From assembly GCA_033002965.1 (NCBI GenBank), contig JAURVB010003387.1:1-64000 (forward strand): a stretch of DNA of 64,000 nucleotides, read 5' to 3'. Shown in pieces: positions 60,511 through 64,000 of the stretch. Position numbers and translations under genes: made by a program. Under the pieces are notes generated by a model, which was given only the letters and a program-made list of their open reading frames with translations, searched no databases and was not told the origin of the DNA. This DNA comes from Piper betle. Taxonomy: Eukaryota > Streptophyta > Magnoliopsida > Piperales > Piperaceae. Position 1 is the first letter of the stretch; each line of letters opens with the position of its first letter.

Positions 60511-61504
60511 GAGGATGTTGAACAGTATGATGTAACATGTTGTACAAATAATAAAGAGTTGGTTCCGCGTGTTACTTACAACGGGGTTGACAATAAATGC
60601 ACATGTAGTTGTCAACCTTTGGAAAGTGAATGTATTCTATGTAGGCATTTGTTGTATGTATTGGGATTGAATGAGGGGGATATTATTGCTGAACTCTATA
60701 TCATGAAGAGATGGACACTTGAAATAGCAAAGGAAGTTGCTTTTTATGGTGATGGAGTAGAACTTCGTGGTGATTGCAATAAAATTTTATTCTCTAATTG
60801 GGGAGAATTGCACTATATATTTAATCGATTGGCTAAAAACGCATATTCATCATCTGAGAAATTTAACTTCACCAAACAAAAACTTTTAGAAATAGAGAAA
60901 TTGGTAGAAGATGTGGTAGATGATCCACATGATGAAATACAAGTCCAGCATGGAATATAAGTACATACACCGGCACAATCAAAGACAAAAGAAGTGGTAA
61001 AAGATAAAAGAGTGGTAAAGAACTTACAATGGACCATATGGTAAAAGATAGGCTATGCCACAGCTACAATAAACAGGGAGTTGGGCATAATAAGCACACT
61101 TGCCCTGCAATTGTAGCACATCGGTAATGTTGCCTACCACAACCCTTGTTTTTATCATTGTTATATATAATTTATATAATTATTTGCCATATTTTGTTTT
61201 TAAATACGTAGGAAACAAAATGTTCCATCTAAAAGTGGAGTCATGGCGTTTATTCACGGTCGTCGGTGCGGTGATGGCGAATCTCAGAGCAGTGATGCCG
61301 AATGATTATGATAGCTTCGAATCTGGAAGGACTATATAATATTAGTGATTTGTAACTTGTTTCCATGAATTGTTATTGACTTTAATCAAACTTGACAAAT
61401 TTGTAACTTGTAAGTTTGTACTTTTATTCATCATGTGGAAGAAAGTTAAATGACATGGCTCTCATGTGTTTTAATTATGATGCGCTGCCGACTTCATCAA
61501 TATA

Positions 61505-61695
61505 ATTTAAATGTTATCAGAATATATAAGAGTCTGCTATTTTTTACTTTATAGTTGATCGCAAAATTATTTTTTCAACCGTTTACCCAGTTAGGACGCA
61601 TGATTTTAGAATATTGACTCGAGTCGGGACCGAGTCAATTTTTATTGACTTGACTCGAGTCGATACCGAGTCAATTTTTTATTTACTTGATTCGA
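61505..61695 (+). repeat. LTR family 2 fragment with repeated GACTCGAGTC palindromes
   Basis: 61505-61605 resembles LTR A at about 52880-52985 (TTATCAGAATATA, GTTGATCG, TTAGGACG). It is followed by two near-identical units around TTGACTCGAGTCG and a third diverged unit. Neither LTR end is present. Confidence 0.65.
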
Positions 61696-61699
61696 GTCG

Positions 61700-62024
61700 A
61701 GCCTGACTACGGCCCCCTACGGTGGCAGGTGTGGTAGTGGCATAAGGCGGCAGGGGCTGCGGCCAAGGGAGCGTCTAGGGGCAGCGACAAGGGGCCATGG
61801 TCGAGGGGCGGCGGGGGGACCGCGGCCGAGGGGCAGTGGGGGGCCTTGGCCGAAGGGGCGTCTGGGGGCAACGGCTGAAGGGGCGACGGGGGGCCATGGC
61901 TGAGGGGGCGGCAGGGGCTGCGGCCGAGGGGGCGTCTGGGGGCAGCGGCCGAGGGGGCGTCTGGGGGCAGCGGCCTAGGGGGTGGCGGGGGCCGCGGCCG
62001 AGGGGCCACCGGGCTGGCCGCACG
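61700..62024 (+). repeat. Right subterminal tandem repeats of the MULE
   Basis: This is G-rich DNA built of imperfect units such as GGGGGCGTCTGGGGGCAGCG and GGCCGAGGGG recurring every 25-50 bases. Frames over it on both strands are compositional. It mirrors the GC-rich subterminal region at the left end. Confidence 0.75.
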
Positions 62025-62150
62025 GGCCGCGCGTGGGGGGTGGCGGGCGGGTATGGGGGTGTTGTGGGCCATTGGATCAGATCCAACGGCCCACAAAAGG
62101 CAACGCATGATGCGCTGCTAAAAGGGGGCAGCGCATACCATCTGCCCCCC
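62025..62150 (-). repeat. Right terminal inverted repeat of the MULE
   Basis: Its reverse complement begins GGGGGGCAGATGGTATGC and contains GTTGGATCTGATCCAATGG. It aligns with 50968-51095. Confidence 0.88.
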
Positions 62151-63179
62151 AAGAATAAATACTAACAAATCAAGTCATCATATTTTATCTTCTTTTTCAA
62201 TTAAGATTCATCTTAAAAATTAATCAGAATGTATATCTAAAATATAAATATCTTTATAATTTATCTCATTATTTGACGACAGACTATTAATAAACTTAAA
62301 ATTTACTTGTAGCTTAAGTCATGCATGGCTCCACATTTGCGAGTATATCGTATATATAGATCAATATATCATTATGTATGCCCCTCATGCATGGATTAAA
62401 AAAAAACCATGATTAGTTTACATAATCCTGTGTTAAGAATGAGCATCATACTCTTTTAATTGTTTTCATTTTTTTAACAACATTTATATAGTTATATGCT
62501 CTCAATCTCTCATTTCTCTGCTTTTGGTACATATGATGAGTGTCATTCGCAACAACTAATCACATACTACAACTAACAAGGAAAAGCAAACTATATTTTT
62601 ATGTAAAACTAATCATTTGCATACAATGTCCTATTTCATGGGAAATAACTGGAAAGGCATTGTCTGTAATTTCTCTTCCACACCAGTTCAAGTCAACATG
62701 GCTTTGTCAAATATAATATTATTGTCTCATCATTAGCAAGTTGGCAGTTATGCAAAACTGTCATAGCCATTGCATCAATTCCTCGTGGTATATTACAACA
62801 TGAAACATATTAAATATATCCAACGTCCAAGTCTTCTAGATTGTGTAGCATATATAATTTAGATAGTTCATCATGTTTAAACTGATATTCTATAACAGTT
62901 ATTCTACAATATTAGAGGAGAATTCATGACAGCCCATGTTCTGTATACTTAAATTCATCAACTACAACCACAGGTTTTTATAGTAGCAAAAGGACAGATT
63001 AATAACAGATCAGCAGCTCCTATTATACACAATGAACAAGGATTTATCCCCCAGGATACAATTTTAAAAATGAAAATTCAACTTCATTGTGTATACAATT
63101 AGCACAAGATGATTACATTTCACAAAGAAAAAATACAAGTAATTAAGAAACCAGCAGGCATTGGGAACTAAAGCAATGC
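62151..63179. other. Intergenic AT-rich DNA
   Basis: I see no protein motif, strong repeat or structured RNA here. It separates the MULE from the dioxygenase fragment. Confidence 0.5.
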
Positions 63180-63595
63180 TCATGGAGATTGATTGATGGC
63201 TGCAAAATCGTTTACTGTGTATCCAACTTTTTCGAATCTGCCACTTTCTGAATTCTCTCTAAATTTTATGTAATCTGCAGACAAAAGGTCTGTAAGCCCT
63301 TTCTTTCTCTTCTCCCACCACTTCTTTGAGTGCTTTTATCAATTTTTCATCCTCAAAACGCCAGAAGAAAGTAAGAGTGAGGCGACCCAGTAAGGGCTTA
63401 AGCACACATCTGTGTTCAGATGATCTTAGAACTCCATTGCTCCATGCTTGCAGCAAATCACCAACGTTGACAACTAATGTTCCCTCGCATGGTTTAGGTT
63501 CATCCATTTGCCTTCCTTTGATCTTACCTGCAGACTACCAATCTCATCCTGATTTACAATTTTATGCAGGTCATGTCTGTGTCCATTCCAAGACC
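63180..63595 (-). pseudogene. 2-oxoglutarate/Fe(II) dioxygenase fragment (gibberellin-oxidase-like), frameshifted
   Basis: The longest intact piece (63507-63259) reads EGTLVVNVGDLLQAWSNG, RSSEHRCVL and LTFFWRFEDEK, the C-terminal core of plant 2-oxoglutarate-dependent dioxygenases with the second iron-binding His. The homology continues in other frames: upstream DEIGSLQVRSKEGKW (about 63510-63555) and LGMDTDMTC (about 63560-63592), downstream DYIKFRENSESGRFEKVGY to a stop at 63180-63182. At least three small indels are needed to join these. LGMDTDMTC lacks the His of the HxD iron site. The relatives I recall are gibberellin 20-oxidase-like proteins, but the substrate cannot be inferred. The N-terminal half was not found before the window end. 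Confidence 0.82.
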
Positions 63596-64000
63596 TTCAT
63601 GTTATATAAAAATTTTAACTTTAACTAAATTATACAGATTATAAAATCATCATCAATAAAACATTTTTCAGATTAAATCATCAAGCAAATAAAATTTAAT
63701 AACGGAAGGAATCCATAATAGCAAAACGATTCTTGACTTCTTTAAGTTTTGATTTTTAAATTTAACACTCATTCTCCAAAGTTTCTAGCTTTAGGGACCA
63801 TAACTTACAAAAAAAAATTTACAGTGCAAAGTTGGGAACCATAACCATATTTATTAGTATAACCGTATTTATTATTATCTTTCATAATTCAAATTTAACC
63901 TATCATAAATTAGAGATTACTGAAAATAGTATCTGCGTATATTTATTCATACTCATCTTAAATATATGTATCTAACACTTCAATCTCATTAGGTGGTGTG
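63596..64000. other. AT-rich DNA at the window end
   Basis: No motif was recognised. It could be an intron of the dioxygenase copy or intergenic DNA. Confidence 0.35.

Larger units (their letters stand above)
51823..61126 (+). pseudogene. FAR1-related MULE transposase, split by LTR insertions
   Basis: Parts in order are as follows. The FAR1 DNA-binding domain covers 51865-52200 (VGMKFDYLNDALNFYHCY, AGFGVRK). A linker holds IKTSQLMFVLEIEVGG. The first half of the MULE transposase is at 52440-52694 (FAPFTGVNHHRQT) and the second half at 58414-58995 (WLFETFLKYMDGRHPRAIVT, IWHIFKK, SSQRSESQN). The SWIM zinc finger is at 60590-60660 (CTCSCQPLESECILCRH). A zinc-knuckle-like tail lies at about 61050-61115 (LCHSYNKQGVGHNKHTC). 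The first catalytic Asp (family DTTY) is Gly in FGTTYGTN; the second, in VTDQD, is kept. There is a frameshift in an A run near 52408, stops at about 52490 and 52516, and more after 58560. It would have bound the element ends and cut them; it is inactive. A domesticated host gene is unlikely given these breaks and the flanking inverted repeats. Confidence 0.88.
50968..62150 (+). mobile_element. Mutator-like element (MULE), FAR1/FHY3 type, with nested LTR insertions
   Basis: The two ends are long inverted repeats of each other (50968-51095 and about 62025-62147). Next inside lie GC-rich subterminal repeats on both sides. Between them is a dead plus-strand transposase with FAR1, MULE, SWIM and zinc-knuckle parts. 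Terminal inverted repeats of more than 100 bp plus a FAR1-type transposase are the marks of an autonomous MULE of the Jittery group, from which FHY3/FAR1 genes were domesticated. Three LTR insertions (52695-58413 with 55180-57990 nested in it, and about 59037-60510) account for much of the length; without them the element would be about 4 kb. A 9-bp target duplication could not be confirmed, because the left flank is a TA repeat. Confidence 0.82.

Noticed and set aside
61707..62165. Proline- or glycine-rich frames on both strands at the right MULE end
   Set aside because: They are products of the G-rich tandem repeats and terminal repeat.
1..64000. CRISPR arrays, bacterial operons, riboswitches, tRNA and rRNA genes
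   Set aside because: No regular short repeat-spacer pattern or recognisable RNA gene was seen, and the DNA is plant nuclear.

Overview
The window is nuclear DNA of a flowering plant. Genes have canonical GT-AG introns, intergenic DNA is AT-rich, and LTR retrotransposon and Mutator-like elements are abundant. The species cannot be named from the sequence. The strongly GC-rich 5' end of the PPR gene next to AT-rich multi-exon genes would suit a non-grass monocot or an early-diverging angiosperm, but that is only an inference.

Layout. 1-4976 holds a decayed Ty1/copia element on the minus strand, with its left LTR cut by the window edge. 4977-10896 is intergenic and contains a dead O-methyltransferase copy whose intron is interrupted by a 1.3-kb solo LTR. 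10897-25325 (minus) is a 12-exon MED12 gene (Mediator kinase-module subunit). It is complete except for two one-base losses in homopolymers that break the frame as written. 28318-31529 (minus) is a six-exon gene of the TRM (TON1-recruiting motif) / DUF4378 type. 36497-46041 (minus) is an intact 11-exon PAIR1/PRD3 gene for meiotic double-strand break formation. Its 4.8-kb ninth intron carries copia debris and a solo LTR with a very recent 171-bp tandem duplication. 48552-50351 (minus) is an intronless E-class PPR gene.

50968-62150 is best read as one Mutator-like element (MULE) of the FAR1/FHY3 type. It has roughly 125-bp terminal inverted repeats, GC-rich subterminal repeats, a TATA box just inside the left repeat, and a dead transposase with FAR1, MULE, SWIM and zinc-knuckle parts. 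Three LTR insertions have split it, and one of these is nested in another with a clean 5-bp target duplication. 63180-63595 (minus) is a frameshifted 2-oxoglutarate-dependent dioxygenase fragment.

The four host genes are all on the minus strand but have unrelated roles (transcription, cytoskeleton, meiosis, organelle RNA), so this is ordinary plant synteny and not a functional cluster. No CRISPR array, bacterial-type operon, rRNA or tRNA gene was seen. The most notable structures are the nested MULE/LTR complex, the tandem duplication spanning a solo-LTR target site, the two MED12 frame breaks, and a perfect 30-bp inverted repeat beside the PPR start codon. Splice sites were read by eye. Family assignments rest on recalled family motifs, not on a database search.
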